Shown here: positions 26,206-35,205 of the stretch, in pieces
How positions within the stretch are numbered: position 1 is the stretch's first letter
Layout of the letters: each line of letters starts with the position of its first letter
Notes under the pieces: generated by a model
What the model was told of the DNA's origin: nothing
The model's database searches: none
What the model saw: the letters and a program-made list of their open reading frames with translations, nothing else
Translations under genes and position numbers: made by a program
Assembly (NCBI RefSeq): GCF_030867385.1
Contig: NZ_JAPFBJ010000002.1
Location: 783,001-847,000, forward strand
Reading direction: 5' to 3'
DNA from: Sphingobium sp. DEHP117
Lineage (GTDB): Bacteria > Pseudomonadota > Alphaproteobacteria > Sphingomonadales > Sphingomonadaceae
Length of the DNA: 64,000 nucleotides

Positions 26206-27791
26206 GCCACGTTTGCTCGCTGATGGATGCGGGTGATGGCATCCAGCCCCGACAGGAGCGATCCCTCCATCCAGCCGCCATAATAAGAGGCATGCTCACC
26301 CGCGAGCACGAAGCGGCCATCGAGCGCCACCAGATTCTGGTAATGCGCCGACCGGTTTTCCTCGGTCCAGCGCGAGGTGCAACCCAATATCCACGGGATG
26401 CGGCTCCACGCCACCGATGCGCCGTTCAGGAACTCCCTGCGATACTCCTCGGGATGAAACACCGACCCTTGCGCCAGCGCCGTTTCAATGCGCTGCTCCG
26501 GCGTCATGCCCGCCAGCATCAGCCCGCGCGCGTCTGACGCGAATGCGCCCAAAAGCACGGCCGGGCCGTCCTTGTGCATATTGTTGTTGGGATAGGATAT
26601 CAGCCCGATCGTCTGGTCGGTGAAGCTATGCCCGCCGTAGATTGAGTAGTTCTCTTCCCAGAAGCGGCTGCGCATTTCGAGGCCGATCTTGCACTGGGTG
26701 CTATAGCCGACCGCCTTCATCGCCGCCTTGAGCGCAGGGCTCACCTGCAAGTCCAGCTGGTTCGCGACCGGCAGCGGGATGGTGCACACGCACCAGTCGG
26801 CCTTCGTCTCGCTCTTCTGTCCGGTGACGACGTCTTCCCAGCTCGCGGTGACGCCCGTGTCGTCCTGCGCCACCTTCGTGACCTTGGTGTTGAGCCGGAT
26901 CGCCTTGCCCAGCTGCTTCGCGAAGGCCTTGCCGATCATGTCCATGCCGCCCTTGGGCTGGAACATCGTCGTCTGCATCACATAGTTGAAATAGAAGGAC
27001 ATCTGGTCCCACACGCGTGCGTCGAGAATGTCCGACAGGCTGTTGATCTTGGATGGCGTCGGCGCGCCGTCCACCCCGCCGCCGGGCGCCTTGTCATAGC
27101 CGCGCTGGCCGGATACGCGCAGGCTGGACGTGTAGGCCATGTCCTTGTCGAGCACGCCCCAGGAGCGCAACGCCTCCAGCAGCTTTTCCTTGTCTTCCTT
27201 GCCGACCCTGGCGTCGAGCGCGCCTGCGTTGAGCGCCTTGCCCAGCAGGTCCGAGACGTGTCCCTTGAAGTCGACGGCCAGCTCCTTGTAACGCTGAGGC
27301 TTGCCCCCGAACGCCTTGCTGTTGTGAACGAAGCTGTTGTGGTTCATCTGGATGAACGGCTCCAGCTCCACCCCGAACAGTCTGCAGTAATAGAGCAGCG
27401 AGCGATGGTGGTGCGGAATGCGCCATGGGCCGGGGTTGAGATAGTTGCCGGGTGCAAAGCCAACCGTCTGCGTTACGCCGCCCACCTCGACGATCTTGTC
27501 TCCGCCCCGCACCGAGTAATTCCGTCCACCGGGCCGGTCCTGATACTCAAGCACCGTGACCTTATAGCCTGCCCTGGAGAGTTCATAAGCGGCCACCATC
27601 CCTGCCAGCCCTGCACCCAGCACCAGAACCGAGCCGCCCTTCCGGGCCGGAGAGAGCTTTGGCGGGCCGGTAAACTGCGTTTCCGCCGCATGGCCCAGCG
27701 CCGTCATCGCCTGATACATGGCAATGGCGCCCCCCGCCTTGCCGATCAGCGAGAACAGCTCCCGCCGGGTGGGTTCGTTCATTTCCGTCAT
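26202..27791 (-). CDS. Tat-exported flavin monoamine oxidase/dehydrogenase (paralogue 2)
   Basis: Also 529 residues and very similar to paralogue 1 along its whole length. The twin-arginine motif reads TRRELFSLIG, with VLGAGLAGMVAAYEL for FAD and LAGEHASYYGGWMEG near the C-terminus. The ATG at 27791 is set by GGGGGAG upstream; the longer frame start is not used. The two enzymes differ mostly in the substrate-facing parts (for example VGYSTQCKIG against LPYNNSVKIG), which suggests related but different amines or different ends of one molecule (inference). It is flanked by the secreted RidA gene and a cytochrome c gene. Confidence 0.88.
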   Translation of the reverse strand: MTEMNEPTRRELFSLIGKAGGAIAMYQAMTALGHAAETQFTGPPKLSPARKGGSVLVLGAGLAGMVAAYELSRAGYKVTVLEYQDRPGGRNYSVRGGDKIVEVGGVTQTVGFAPGNYLNPGPWRIPHHHRSLLYYCRLFGVELEPFIQMNHNSFVHNSKAFGGKPQRYKELAVDFKGHVSDLLGKALNAGALDARVGKEDKEKLLEALRSWGVLDKDMAYTSSLRVSGQRGYDKAPGGGVDGAPTPSKINSLSDILDARVWDQMSFYFNYVMQTTMFQPKGGMDMIGKAFAKQLGKAIRLNTKVTKVAQDDTGVTASWEDVVTGQKSETKADWCVCTIPLPVANQLDLQVSPALKAAMKAVGYSTQCKIGLEMRSRFWEENYSIYGGHSFTDQTIGLISYPNNNMHKDGPAVLLGAFASDARGLMLAGMTPEQRIETALAQGSVFHPEEYRREFLNGASVAWSRIPWILGCTSRWTEENRSAHYQNLVALDGRFVLAGEHASYYGGWMEGSLLSGLDAITRIHQRANVA

Positions 27792-27832
27792 AGTCTGCTC
27801 CCCCGTCCGCGAACGGCCCCCATCCGCTGGCC

Positions 27833-28327
27833 TCAAGGCGCCTTGGCGGCGATGCCCTCGATCTCGACGAGGACGTAGGGCCGCCCCAGCGCCGCAACCT
27901 GCACGGTCGAGCGGGCGGGTTTGTTGGGCTGCTCGGGCGTGCCGAAGAAGGTCTTGAACACCTCGTTCATGGCCGGGCTGTCCATCTTGCCCTCGCGTTC
28001 CGGCACGCCGACGAGGAAGACGTTCATCTTGACGATGTCGCCCATGGTCATGCCCATGCCTTCCAGCGTCGCCTTCATCTTGGTGAGAATGGAAAGGGTC
28101 TGCGCCTTGGTATCGCCCAGATCCTCTGGCTTGGCGGGATCGAGCGGCGAGGCGGTTGAGCCGGAGAGATAGACGATCCTGCTGCCCGGCGGGACGGTGA
28201 CGGTGCTGGAAATTACGGCAGTGGGCGAGTTTTGCGTGCGCTCGATCATGGCCTTGGGTTTGGCAGCCACGGGTGTGTTGCCTGCGGCCACCAGTGCGAG
28301 GCCGATCAGAATGGCCTTTTTCAACAT
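27833..28327 (-). CDS. Secreted RidA-family imine/enamine deaminase (ridA1)
   Basis: A 164-residue protein made of a signal peptide (hydrophobic core ILIGLALVAAGNTP) and one RidA/YjgF domain with YLSGSTASPLDP, LSILTKMKATLEGMGM, DIVKMNVFLVGVPE and a C-terminal ALGRPYVLVEIEGIA. RidA hydrolyses reactive imines/enamines made by amine-oxidising and PLP enzymes. The arginine in KPARSTVQV matches the family's catalytic Arg. Most RidA proteins are cytosolic, so the signal peptide is unusual and fits the Tat-exported oxidase beside it. Ribosome binding site GGGAG is present. Confidence 0.87.
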   Translation of the reverse strand: MLKKAILIGLALVAAGNTPVAAKPKAMIERTQNSPTAVISSTVTVPPGSRIVYLSGSTASPLDPAKPEDLGDTKAQTLSILTKMKATLEGMGMTMGDIVKMNVFLVGVPEREGKMDSPAMNEVFKTFFGTPEQPNKPARSTVQVAALGRPYVLVEIEGIAAKAP

Positions 28328-28353
28328 CTCAATTCTCCCGTTGTGCGGTCTGG

Positions 28354-28399
28354 AAAAAAGGGACCCGGGGCGGTCGCGAAGGGATGCCGGCCGCCCCGG
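28354..28399 (-). terminator. Terminator/attenuator between TonB receptor and ridA1
   Basis: On the minus strand, CCGGGGCGG and CCGCCCCGG (9-bp perfect arms, 28391-28399 and 28365-28373) are followed by GTCCC and six T. Only ~26 bases separate the T run from the ridA1 start, too short for a separate promoter, so downstream genes probably depend on read-through. Confidence 0.75.
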
Positions 28400-28406
28400 A
28401 TGTGGG

Positions 28407-31052
28407 TCAGAACTTGAAGCTCAGGCGGGCGTAGTAATATCCGCCGTTGGTGCCGTAGGGGCCGTGGTTGAACGGCGCGTTGATCGTCGTCGTGCCGTTG
28501 ATGTAGGGCGAGGTGCCGTTGGTCGGCAGGGCGGCCGCGCCCAGCGCAGAGGCGGGGATGACCGAAGGTATCTGAGGCACCTTGTCGAACAGGTTGTTCG
28601 CGCCGACCGAGAGGTTCAGGAACTGGGTGATGTCATAGCCCAGCTCCAGATCGAAAATCGGCGTCCCCTTGACCACACCTTCGAAGAAGTTGCCGGTAAT
28701 CGGCGGGTTTGCGACCGTGATCGCGGGGCTGACCAGCACGGTCGCCTTGCTGTAATAGGTGGCGCGCGCATTGGCGCTGAATGGCCCGGATGTCAGCAGC
28801 GCGCTGAACACGCTCTTGAATTTGGGGCTGGCCGTCTCGATCACCGCCCGCGCCTGCGCGTTGAACAGGGTTGCCAGGCGGTTCTTCTTTACCTTGGTGT
28901 CGTTGTAGTTGATGCCCAGCGACAGATCGAGCTTGCCGAAGGAGAGATCGACCGGATAGCGGCTGGAGAACTCCAGCCCCTTGGTCTCGGTATCGATGCC
29001 GTTGGTGAAGGTCTGGATGCTCAGCGTGCCGCTTGCCGCCACCGTCGGGTCGATCTGCTTGCCGGAGGCCGCGATCGCGGCGGTGACAAGATCAACCGGC
29101 CGCTGCCCGTTGACCAGCGGCGTCGTCACGGCGACGCCATTGCGCTGGCCGGTGATCGTGCCGGAGGAAACGATGCGGTTCTTGATCTTGATGTAATATC
29201 CATCGAGCGTCACGAGCAGCCGTGGAATGGGCCGCAGCACAACGCCGGTGGACAGGTTGACGGACTTTTCCGGTTTCAAGGAGCCAAAGCCCGCGGCCCG
29301 AGCGCCAGCGGAGTTGGGCGCCAGCTGGATCGAGGCCGAGGTCGGGCCGACATTGGTGGCGGAGTAGTTGGACTCGGCCATGGTGGGCGCGCGGAAGCCG
29401 GTGCTGGCGGTGGCGCGCAGGGCGAATGCCGGGCTGAAATCATAGCGCGTGGTCAGCTTGCCGATCGTCGTGCTGCCAAAGTCGCTGAAGTCCTCGAAAC
29501 GGCCTGCAACGTCGACCGTCCATTCGGATACCGGCTTGACGATGACGTTGGCATAGACAGCAACCGAGTGCCGCTTGCTCTTGCCCGCGTCGGAAAGCGC
29601 ATAGCCGGGGAAGGACTGGCCGCCCTCGATATAGCGCGAGCCAATGTCGCCAGCGTAGATGGCGTAGGTTTCCTTGCGATATTCGCCACCGAACGCGAAC
29701 GTGGTCGGATCGGCAAACCCCAGATCGAACTCTTTGTTGACATCCATCTGGGCGATGAACTGGGTGAATTTGAAGCCGCCGTCGTAGAAATCCTGCGGGG
29801 TGAAGCCGGCGTCAGCGGTCGAGGGCGTTAGTGCCGCCGCCTTGGACGTGTCTGACCACAGGGAAGCGTTGGCGGATTGGGTGGTATATACCAGCGCAGT
29901 GTCGCTGGCGTAGGTGGTGCTCAGATCCCAGTTCCAGCCGCTCAGCTCGCCCTTGAGGCCGCCGGTGAGCGAATATTCGTCCTGCTTCACCTCGATAAGC
30001 GGCACCATGCCTACGCCCTGAGTCGGGCCGAAGCAGGTCGCCGGATCGGTCGGGACAGCGGAACTCCCCGCCACGCACACGCGGTTGGGCGGACGATACC
30101 CCTGAAGCGCCTTGCCCGCGCGATAGGAATAGTCACCGAAGGAATAGGCCTCCACCCCGCCAAAGTCATAGCCCATGTTGTAAAAGGCTATGTTGAGCTG
30201 GGACTTGGGCTGGCCGCCGTTGAGGTCGGCTGTGCCGTTGCGGGCGTTGAGGCTGTTGTAGATCGGCTGGAACAGCACGTTTGCCCCGGTGAGCGTTACG
30301 GTGGAGCCATTGAGGTTGCGGACGCTCGTTTGCCCGTCGCCCAGCGTGGTGTATCCGTTGCGGCGGTGGAACAGCGTCAGGTTGAGATAGCCGTCGTCGC
30401 CGAGGCCGAAGCCCAGATTGCCGCTCGCGCTGTACGTGCGCCCCTCGCCATCATAATATTGGCCAACGCTGGCCTTGGCGGAGCCACCGGTGCTCTTGTT
30501 CTTGAGGATGATGTTGATGACGCCCGCGATCGCGTCGGTACCATATTGCGCCGCGGCGCCCTCCTGCAGGATTTCGATGCGCTGCACCGCATCCGGCGGG
30601 ATAAGGTCGATGCTCGCCGCCGCGGAACCGCCGAACGCGCCGTTGATGACCTGGAGTATCGAGTTGCCGTGGCGGCGCTTGCCGTTGACCATCAGCAAGG
30701 TGTGATTGGGGTTGAGGCCGCGCAGACGGGCGCTGAGCGAGAAGCTCGCCATATCGGTGCCCTGAGTTTGCGCGGTGAAGGATGGCACCATCTGCGTGAG
30801 CGCCTGATTGAGGTTGGGCTGGCCTACCTTCTCGAGCGCGGTTTCGCTCAGCAGCTGGATCGGCGTGGCGCTCTCGGCGGCCTGCGTGCCCAGCGCACGC
30901 GTGCCGGTGACGATGATATCGCCGCCGTTTTGCTCCGGCGCCGCGTCGGCAGCTTCCGGCGCATCGGGCGTCGTTTGCGCCGCGACCGGCATGGCAATCA
31001 GCGTGCTGGTGGAGATCATCAGTGAAAGACAAGTTATTGAGATTCGCGACAT
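28407..31052 (-). CDS. TonB-dependent outer-membrane receptor
   Basis: An 881-residue receptor with a signal peptide (cut near VAAQ), a TonB-box-like GGDIIVTGTRA, a plug domain (residues ~60-190, LRGLNPNHTLLMVNGKRRHG) and a beta-barrel ending in the aromatic YYARLSFKF. It has the 'LNPNHTLL' plug form common in sphingomonad receptors for organic substrates rather than siderophores. ATG at 31052 fits the signal peptide; the longer frame does not. As first gene of the amine-oxidase unit it probably imports the amine substrate (inference). Confidence 0.92.
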   Translation of the reverse strand: MSRISITCLSLMISTSTLIAMPVAAQTTPDAPEAADAAPEQNGGDIIVTGTRALGTQAAESATPIQLLSETALEKVGQPNLNQALTQMVPSFTAQTQGTDMASFSLSARLRGLNPNHTLLMVNGKRRHGNSILQVINGAFGGSAAASIDLIPPDAVQRIEILQEGAAAQYGTDAIAGVINIILKNKSTGGSAKASVGQYYDGEGRTYSASGNLGFGLGDDGYLNLTLFHRRNGYTTLGDGQTSVRNLNGSTVTLTGANVLFQPIYNSLNARNGTADLNGGQPKSQLNIAFYNMGYDFGGVEAYSFGDYSYRAGKALQGYRPPNRVCVAGSSAVPTDPATCFGPTQGVGMVPLIEVKQDEYSLTGGLKGELSGWNWDLSTTYASDTALVYTTQSANASLWSDTSKAAALTPSTADAGFTPQDFYDGGFKFTQFIAQMDVNKEFDLGFADPTTFAFGGEYRKETYAIYAGDIGSRYIEGGQSFPGYALSDAGKSKRHSVAVYANVIVKPVSEWTVDVAGRFEDFSDFGSTTIGKLTTRYDFSPAFALRATASTGFRAPTMAESNYSATNVGPTSASIQLAPNSAGARAAGFGSLKPEKSVNLSTGVVLRPIPRLLVTLDGYYIKIKNRIVSSGTITGQRNGVAVTTPLVNGQRPVDLVTAAIAASGKQIDPTVAASGTLSIQTFTNGIDTETKGLEFSSRYPVDLSFGKLDLSLGINYNDTKVKKNRLATLFNAQARAVIETASPKFKSVFSALLTSGPFSANARATYYSKATVLVSPAITVANPPITGNFFEGVVKGTPIFDLELGYDITQFLNLSVGANNLFDKVPQIPSVIPASALGAAALPTNGTSPYINGTTTINAPFNHGPYGTNGGYYYARLSFKF

Positions 31053-31414
31053 TATGAGTCCCCCAAATGGTGTACGCATCATCTCCGCTGAACCGTTCGA
31101 ACCGGAGCGGCTCTCTGTGCCGACTCGGGTTCGCGCTATGGTTTTTTCTTGCGGCGCAACATGAAAGGGCATCATTCCGGCGCGGAAGCACATACGCGCT
31201 TTTGCGTATGAGTCTTCCTGCCAACGAGCGTAAGATATCGGCGCTTTCCAGAGCAGTTTTCACCCTTGCTCCCGGGTTTTCCCAGCTTGTTCGTGCGGGA
31301 TGGATACTGACAGGAGGCCCGTTTCCGGGGGTATTGCGGAATTATACTATTGCAGTGCACCATATCATTATCTGGGCTCCAAACCGGAGCAGACTCGATG
31401 AAAGGAATTCCCTG
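31053..31414. promoter_or_regulatory. Divergent control region, TonB receptor / ridA2, with palindrome
   Basis: About 360 gene-free bases between divergent starts. CATACGC (31191-31197) and GCGTATG (31204-31210) form a perfect 7-6-7 palindrome, a candidate operator. No promoter hexamers stand out clearly enough to assign. The adjacent hybrid kinase/response regulator is a possible controller (inference). Confidence 0.5.
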
Positions 31415-31933
31415 ATGGCGCGACCCACCAGATTTGCCGGCCGCCTGCTCGCTGCCCTATCCGTTGCCGCTGCCCTGCTGCCGGCGAGTGCTGGCGCGCA
31501 GATCACACGGGTCAGTCGTAACCCTGCCTCACTGATCCTGGAGGGCGCGAAGGTCAGTGCAGGGACGGACCTCTATTTCGTTTCCGGCCAGCTACCCTCG
31601 CCGATCGACCCGGCCAAGCCGATGAGCGAAGTCAAGAGTCTGGAGGATTTGGGCGACACCAAGACGCAGACCATCAGCGTCCTCAACAAGATCAAGGACG
31701 TTCTAGCGGTCCAGGGCTATACCATGGCCGATATCGTCAAGCTGACGCTGTTCGTGGCGGCCGATCCGCGGACGGGCAAGATGGATTTCGCCGGCGTCAA
31801 CGAGGGGTTCAAGATGTTCTTCAAGACGCCGGAAAACCCCAACACGGTCGCGCGGTCGACATTCCAGGTGGCGGGGCTGGTGGGGCCTTATTTCCTGATC
31901 GAGATCGAGGCGATCGCCGCGAAGAAGCCTTGA
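31415..31933 (+). CDS. Secreted RidA-family imine/enamine deaminase (ridA2)
   Basis: A 172-residue protein with a signal peptide (RLLAALSVAAALLPASAGA) and one RidA domain: YFVSGQLPSPIDP, ISVLNKIKDVLAVQGY, DIVKLTLFVAADP, ARSTFQVAGLVGPY. It is a diverged paralogue of ridA1 and also carries the conserved arginine. It is divergent from the receptor operon and starts after AAGGA. Two exported RidA proteins at one locus is notable. Confidence 0.87.
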   Translation: MARPTRFAGRLLAALSVAAALLPASAGAQITRVSRNPASLILEGAKVSAGTDLYFVSGQLPSPIDPAKPMSEVKSLEDLGDTKTQTISVLNKIKDVLAVQGYTMADIVKLTLFVAADPRTGKMDFAGVNEGFKMFFKTPENPNTVARSTFQVAGLVGPYFLIEIEAIAAKKP

Positions 31934-31972
31934 GAATTTCGCGTTCGAAAACGTGTCTCTGCGCTCAGCAGG

Positions 31973-32902
31973 CTATAGCGTTATCGCCCGAATGGCGACG
32001 GCCGCCGCCGCCGAGCGCGTCTCCACTCCCAGCTTCTCGAAGATGCGCTCCAGATGCTTGTTCACGGTGCGTGGGCTGATGGTGAGGATGTCGCTGATCA
32101 CCTGGCTTGACTTGCCATAGCTCACCCACAGCAGCACCTCGGCCTCCCGGTTGGTGAGCGCAAGACGATCCCGCAACTTTATGACGTCTCCGTCTGGGTC
32201 GAGCTCGTTGCAGCGGATGAGCACTTCATTATCGCGATATTGCGCGATCAACACCAGTTCCAGCGCCGCAGGCGCCTGGCCGAGGCGAATAGACGCTCCG
32301 GGGCAGCTATCCGGAGCGAGCAGCTTTTCCAGCGGCGATCTGAACAGCGCGGGCAGGGCAGGCTCGCTCCTGCTCCAACCCGGCGCGATCCTGCCGATCG
32401 CCTTCTCCGCCATCGGCGTACACCACAGGAAGCGGCCGCTCGTGTCGGTGGCCATCATCAGCCGCCCGGTGGCATCCAGCCCGGCGAGGCTGGCATGAGC
32501 GGCCCGGGCGTTGGCCATGTGCACCCGTACCCGCGCGATCAGTTCCGCGATCTGCACAGGCTTGCGCACATAATCTACGCCGCCCACCTCGAACGCCTCG
32601 ATCACATGCTCGCTCTCTGTCAGGCCGGTCATGAAGATCACGGGAACATGAGCCAGCGCGGGCTGGCGTTTGATCCGGATCGTGGTCTCGAACCCGTCGA
32701 TGCCGGGCATGACGGCATCCATCAGGATGAGGTCGGGCACAATATGCGTCAGCAGATCGAGCGCCTGCTGGCCGGAGGTGGCGATCAGCACGCAGATATC
32801 GGCCGCTTCCAGGGCGTTGGTGAGAAGGCGCAGCGAATCCTGCGCGTCATCGACGATCAATACGGTGTCGCGCCTATGCGAACTCGTCATCATCGACTTC
32901 AT
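31973..32902 (-). CDS. Response regulator with LuxR-type DNA-binding domain
   Basis: A 309-residue regulator: receiver domain at residues ~13-130 (LIVDDAQDS, phosphoacceptor aspartate in LILMDAVMPG, FMTGLTES, VRKPVQ) and a C-terminal LuxR HTH (LTNREAEVLLWVSYGKSSQ, ISPRTVNKHLERIFEKLGV). A ~90-residue linker has a PAS-like WCTP segment. Its start lies inside the kinase gene's last codons (29-base overlap), so the two form one unit. Targets are probably the neighbouring oxidation genes (inference). Confidence 0.9.
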   Translation of the reverse strand: MKSMMTSSHRRDTVLIVDDAQDSLRLLTNALEAADICVLIATSGQQALDLLTHIVPDLILMDAVMPGIDGFETTIRIKRQPALAHVPVIFMTGLTESEHVIEAFEVGGVDYVRKPVQIAELIARVRVHMANARAAHASLAGLDATGRLMMATDTSGRFLWCTPMAEKAIGRIAPGWSRSEPALPALFRSPLEKLLAPDSCPGASIRLGQAPAALELVLIAQYRDNEVLIRCNELDPDGDVIKLRDRLALTNREAEVLLWVSYGKSSQVISDILTISPRTVNKHLERIFEKLGVETRSAAAAVAIRAITL

Positions 32903-34610
32903 CCAGTTGGGCTGCCAATGCGGTCAGGTCAAAGCAGTCGAGGCAGGAGAACAGGCGCTGCACGAGGGCGTCCGCCTCCGGTGCCGCCTTTGCCAGCATC
33001 TTGATCTCGGCCTCGATCGCGCGGACATGGCCGATGCGCAACATTTCGCGGATCTGCCTGATGTGCGGGAGCGCCGCGTCGGGGATGGCCGCCCGCGCCG
33101 GGGCCGCTGTGCGGCCGGGAGAGGCGACATCGGCGGCATCGCGTATCCAGCGCAGCTCCAGCGCCCGCCCGATCGCGTCCAGCAGCGCGCCGATCTCAAC
33201 GGGTTTGACGAGGAACAGGTCATGCAGCGGCGCGGTGCCCTGGCCCTGACCTGCGCGCTCCCCGGCATTGGCGGAAAGCATCAGGATCCTGAGGCTGCCA
33301 CCATAGCGCCCGCGCAGCGCGGAGGCGGTCTCCCAGCCAGACATTCCCGGCATCGTGATGTCCAGCAGCGCAAGATCGGGCGCCTGCTGTTCGCACAGAG
33401 CAAGCGCGCTCTCTCCGCCTGTCGCGGCCAGCACATCGAAACCAAGCGTCTCGAGCAGCCTGCGGCTCAATGCCAGCTGCGACACGTCGTCATCCACCAC
33501 CAGCACCGTACGCCTGCCGCCCTCATAGCCGGTGATGCGCTGCATCGGCGCGGTTTCCTGCATCTGGCCGGCGACGCGGCCCAGCAGCATGGTGACGCGG
33601 AACGTGCTGCCCGCGCCGGGTTCGCTTTCCAGCTCCAGATCGCCACCCAGTATCTGAACGATCGCGCGGGTGATCGGCAGGCCCAGGCCAACCCCGACCT
33701 GCGAAGGGGCAGAGCCGCTGTCGGGCACGCGCTCAAACGGATGGAAGATCCGCTGCTGATCCTCGGGCGCAATGCCGGGGCCGGTATCGATCACCTCGAA
33801 CCGCGCCATCTGGCCCGCATAGCCGACGCGAAAGCATACCTCGCCGCGCTGGGTATATTTGATTGCGTTGGAAAGCAGATTGATGAGCACCTGCCGCAGC
33901 CGCTTTTCGTCCACGCGCACGAACTCGGGCAGGCGGGCAGGCGGCTCGTAGCGGAAGCACAGCCCCTTGGTCACCGCCGAATGATGAAACATGCTGACGA
34001 TCTGATCGAGGAAGGCCGGGAAGCGCACGATGTCCGCATTTACCCTCAGCACGCCATGCTCGATCTGGGATATGTCGAGCAACCCCTCAACGAGGTTGGT
34101 AAGATGCTCCGCGCTGCGCGCGATGACGCGAGCGGCTTCGGTGGCGGTGACGCCGTCACCCCGCTCCACCAGTTGCGCATAACCATAGATGGAATTGAGC
34201 GGCGAGCGGATTTCGTGGCTGATGCTGGCCAGATAGCGGCTCTTGGCCGCGCTGGCGGCAACAGCCGCGTCCTTTTCCTTCACCAGCTGTGCCAATGGCT
34301 GCTCAGTGTGATCGCTCATTCCAGCGCGCCCATGCGCCTCGCGCCCCAGCGCCCAGCGGGCCGCCAACGATATCAGCAGGATCACGAACAGCAACGCCGT
34401 CGCCTCGGCATGGAGGATCACGTCGCGGTCATTATGTTCTTCGGCGGCAATCACCGCGACAAGCGCCAGCGCGGCACACACTGCAAGCACCCAGGAGCTG
34501 GCGCGCAGCAGATCCTGGCTGCGCGGCCCGCCTGTCTTGGAGCGATCATAATGCAGTATCCGGCGGCGGAACCAAGGAGCTGAGGTTTCAGTCAAAGGCC
34601 GGAGCTGCAT
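32874..34610 (-). CDS. Hybrid sensor histidine kinase
   Basis: A 578-residue protein: two N-terminal membrane segments (residues ~38-90), HisKA H-box SISHEIRSPLNSIYG, HATPase boxes (LINLLSNAIKY, DTGPGIAP, GVGLGLPITRAI), a receiver domain near residues 360-480 (VVDDDVS, LLDITMPGMSG, VKP) and a C-terminal ~90-residue region that may be an Hpt-like helical domain without a clear histidine motif. It signals to the overlapping response regulator. There is almost no periplasmic sensor loop, so the signal may be membrane-derived or cytoplasmic. Confidence 0.9.
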   Translation of the reverse strand: MQLRPLTETSAPWFRRRILHYDRSKTGGPRSQDLLRASSWVLAVCAALALVAVIAAEEHNDRDVILHAEATALLFVILLISLAARWALGREAHGRAGMSDHTEQPLAQLVKEKDAAVAASAAKSRYLASISHEIRSPLNSIYGYAQLVERGDGVTATEAARVIARSAEHLTNLVEGLLDISQIEHGVLRVNADIVRFPAFLDQIVSMFHHSAVTKGLCFRYEPPARLPEFVRVDEKRLRQVLINLLSNAIKYTQRGEVCFRVGYAGQMARFEVIDTGPGIAPEDQQRIFHPFERVPDSGSAPSQVGVGLGLPITRAIVQILGGDLELESEPGAGSTFRVTMLLGRVAGQMQETAPMQRITGYEGGRRTVLVVDDDVSQLALSRRLLETLGFDVLAATGGESALALCEQQAPDLALLDITMPGMSGWETASALRGRYGGSLRILMLSANAGERAGQGQGTAPLHDLFLVKPVEIGALLDAIGRALELRWIRDAADVASPGRTAAPARAAIPDAALPHIRQIREMLRIGHVRAIEAEIKMLAKAAPEADALVQRLFSCLDCFDLTALAAQLDEVDDDEFA

Positions 34611-34833
34611 GCCTACCGTCCTCCCCCGAGCGACAGAGGAGTCGGCATGAGCGCTCGCACTATCCTTCGCCGCCCGACGCGGGTGGCGAACCCTTTTTCT
34701 GTTGTCATTTTTCTGACCCTGACACGCTGTTATATCTGCGTGCGAATCTCATTGTGCACTGCAACCGGATTCCATGCAAGCCGCTCGTGCGCAATGTGTC
34801 TTTCCGGGACAGCTCCCTGCGCTTGATGCGCCT

Positions 34834-35037
34834 TCAGATCAGCCTGTCGCGTTCCAGGCGCTGGATCAGACGGATCGCGACGGACTGACGAATCGCCTGT
34901 CCTTCGCGGATTTTTACCCATGTCTTCACGCCTATGCCGAAGCGATCCTGAATCACTTCCGGCTTTTGGCAGCTAAGGACAGATGACATTTTCTCGACGA
35001 GCGAACGGTCTAGCTGGATGAGACTTGGTGTTGCCAT
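34834..35037 (-). CDS. Small putative DNA-binding protein
   Basis: A 67-residue protein after a good ribosome binding site (GAGGAAACTTC then ATG). The core reads FGIGVKTWVKIREGQAIRQS followed by VAIRLIQRLE, which looks like the recognition part of a small HTH. A shorter relative lies at 53330-53488 with the same NSWRRIRSGEPLRYSVAMRLI pattern. No named family is recognised. It stands alone between the kinase and the TSUP transporter. Confidence 0.6.
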   Translation of the reverse strand: MATPSLIQLDRSLVEKMSSVLSCQKPEVIQDRFGIGVKTWVKIREGQAIRQSVAIRLIQRLERDRLI

Positions 35038-35205
35038 GAAGTTTCCTCGTTTTGCTGATGCACAACTTTATCGTGCTGCAGCGCGGCGAGCGACATACGT
35101 CAAATTTCCCATCGGAAGGTGTTGGAAAAAGGGTTAGGAGGGTTCGCTTGCTCCGGCTTATGGAGGCCAACTTCCCCAACCTTTTTGCATGGGCCTCGCC
35201 GGACG

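Noticed and set aside
24133..27791. Naming the oxidases as nicotine or polyamine oxidases
   Set aside because: Only the superfamily and export signal can be read from the sequence; substrate residues cannot be assigned.
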